From Chitinispirillales bacterium (lineage in GTDB: Bacteria > Fibrobacterota > Chitinivibrionia > Chitinivibrionales > Chitinispirillaceae): DNA of 7,566 nucleotides. Of the stretch, positions 6,299 through 7,566 are shown piece after piece. Both the position numbers and the translations under genes were made by a program. The DNA is taken from assembly GCA_031254445.1 (NCBI GenBank), contig JAIRUL010000075.1, positions 1-7,566 on the forward strand, written 5' to 3'. Position 1 is the stretch's first letter, and the number at the start of each line of letters is the position of its first letter. The notes beneath the pieces are model-generated. The model was not told the origin of the DNA. It ran no database searches and saw only the letters and a list, made by a program, of their open reading frames with translations.

Positions 6299-7566
6299 AT
6301 GCAAAACCTAGAAGATGAGGTAGAGGTAACACACCACATCCTCGTAAAAGAAGGCATCAAGCACTTTGCCCCCCAACACCATACTGTTGGCATGACAACC
6401 GTCAAGCAGATATTTTCCGTCCCTGAGCCCAACGCCGTCGGAACCCTTGATGACCACAGCGTTGAGCCCCTTGACGAGCACAGCAGGGGCATTGCGCTTA
6501 TAAAATTCGGCGACATTGGCAAAGAGCCGGAGTGCGAAATGGTCGCCCAAAATTGCGATGAGGGGGTAGATGATCGGTTTTCTTATCGGTTTGGCTCGAA
6601 TTATGCAGACGGAAAGGTCATTTATTCTCAAGACGGTGCGGTGGTGATAGCTGACATTGAAACCGGGGAATCGGTTACCGCAGAATTAGGCGCGTTGACT
6701 GCCGACTATATTACAGGGGTTAGCTTTTTAGATCCGCAGAATAAATTATTTGCGGTTGCGACGTTGGTCGATAGAGACGACGACAGTGGACTGCAGGCAG
6801 AGTATCTGCATATTGCGAGGCTCGAGGGGCGGCAGTTCGTGGATATTGGCGAAGCGGTATATACCGGTGAAACCGAAAATATATTAGATTTTCCATTGCA
6901 CCGCAGGTGGTTTGTCCACAACAAAAAACTGTTTGTGTATGAGTGGGAGTGGCATAAAATTTTGTGCATGGATGGTAGCCAGCCGTTGCCGCGCGCGTTT
7001 TCGGAGGGATTTAACTGCAATTCTAACCGTATCGGCAGGGTACAAGATATCGCGATTCATCCAAAGTGGCCTTTGGGGGCGATTATAGAGGAAAATGCCT
7101 TTGGGGTTCACGAATTGACCATCGTGCGGTGGGATATTGCCGACCCGAAGAAAAAGGATGAGCAGGTAATCTCGTTTAGCCAAGACTTGGAACCGTTAGC
7201 GTCTCTTTTTTATATGGAGCGCATGATGCTTGCGCATCAGAGCTTTTCACCGGATGGGAGCTGGTATGTGGTAGGGTGTATTTCGCCGGATGCGCCGGAA
7301 AGCCCGTATTTTGTCACCATCCCGGTCGTTCCGGTTGATAAGAAGTACCCCGATTTTCTCGACCCGGATGGGCTCGTGGTTCTCGGCCAGGTCGCGGACA
7401 TGGACCCTATGGCTTGGACGACCGAGCCAACGCCTTATGTAGCCTCTGGCGGTGGGATTCTTCATAGGTGGGATTTGGATGAGCTGCCCAACGCCCGTTT
7501 TTTTGTGATTCCGGACGATGGGGGGGGGAAGAAACTGCCTTTTTTCAGAAAAATCGGGTGGTTGTT
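6299..7566 (+). CDS. Beta-propeller (WD40/YVTN-like) protein of unknown function, 3' partial
   Basis: From ATG 6299 the frame stays open for 422 codons and runs off the window. There is no signal peptide or membrane helix at the N-terminus, which is acidic (MQNLEDEVEV), so the protein is probably cytoplasmic. Several segments read like propeller blades: GKVIYSQDGAVVIADIETGE (105-124), IAIHPKW with HELTIVRWDI (251-280), SFSPDGSWYVVGCISPDAPE (315-334) and TPYVASGGGILHRWDLDEL (378-396). The S-F-S-P-D-G and WD-ending strands are typical of WD40 or YVTN-type repeats. I see no catalytic motif, so a scaffold or binding role is the safest reading. The gene starts 31 bases after the previous ORF and may belong to the T6SS locus only by position. 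A run of nine G at 7520-7528 lies in the coding frame. Confidence 0.75.
   Translation, partial: MQNLEDEVEVTHHILVKEGIKHFAPQHHTVGMTTVKQIFSVPEPNAVGTLDDHSVEPLDEHSRGIALIKFGDIGKEPECEMVAQNCDEGVDDRFSYRFGSNYADGKVIYSQDGAVVIADIETGESVTAELGALTADYITGVSFLDPQNKLFAVATLVDRDDDSGLQAEYLHIARLEGRQFVDIGEAVYTGETENILDFPLHRRWFVHNKKLFVYEWEWHKILCMDGSQPLPRAFSEGFNCNSNRIGRVQDIAIHPKWPLGAIIEENAFGVHELTIVRWDIADPKKKDEQVISFSQDLEPLASLFYMERMMLAHQSFSPDGSWYVVGCISPDAPESPYFVTIPVVPVDKKYPDFLDPDGLVVLGQVADMDPMAWTTEPTPYVASGGGILHRWDLDELPNARFFVIPDDGGGKKLPFFRKIGWL

Noticed and set aside
6308..6631. Reverse-strand open frame opposite the start of the beta-propeller gene
   Set aside because: The + strand frame is longer, has a strong ribosome site and propeller-like repeats; the reverse frame has none.
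1..7566. CRISPR array, tRNA, rRNA or insertion sequence
   Set aside because: No regular direct repeats, tRNA-like arms, transposase motifs or terminal inverted repeats were seen.

Overview
The window looks like part of a type VI secretion system (T6SS) locus from a Gram-negative bacterium. All credible genes are on the + strand. The only lineage clue is weak: an orphan C-terminal tail at about 6080-6267 resembles the type IX (Por) sorting domains of Bacteroidota and Fibrobacterota. Full-length TssL and TssM are not expected in the Bacteroidota-type T6SS(iii), so Fibrobacterota or a related phylum is a reasonable but unproven guess.

Layout. Bases 3-185 are open and may be the C-terminal end of an unrecognised upstream gene. 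An AT-rich leader (172-249) precedes tssL (250-903), which overlaps tssM (900-4130) by four bases. A second AT-rich gap (4131-4247) holds a leader that closely matches the one before tssL. It precedes a 438-residue protein (4248-5564) with a cytoplasmic FHA domain, one membrane helix and a periplasmic lytic transglycosylase domain. Bases 5565-6267 have low coding quality, with two short ORFs in different frames; the second ends in the sorting-domain-like tail. A strong ribosome binding site then starts a long ORF (6299 to beyond the window end) that reads as a beta-propeller protein.

How the genes fit together. TssL and TssM are two parts of the T6SS membrane complex that crosses the inner membrane and periplasm. 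The FHA-transglycosylase protein could link a phosphothreonine signal in the cytoplasm to local opening of the peptidoglycan, which T6SS assembly needs. The shared leader suggests that tssLM and the FHA gene are co-regulated although they are separate transcription units. No effector, immunity gene, sheath or tube gene, kinase or phosphatase lies within the window.

The most interesting points are the FHA-membrane-transglycosylase fusion, the duplicated leader of about 65 bp, and a TssM that lacks the usual N-terminal membrane hairpin and has a degenerate switch II motif.
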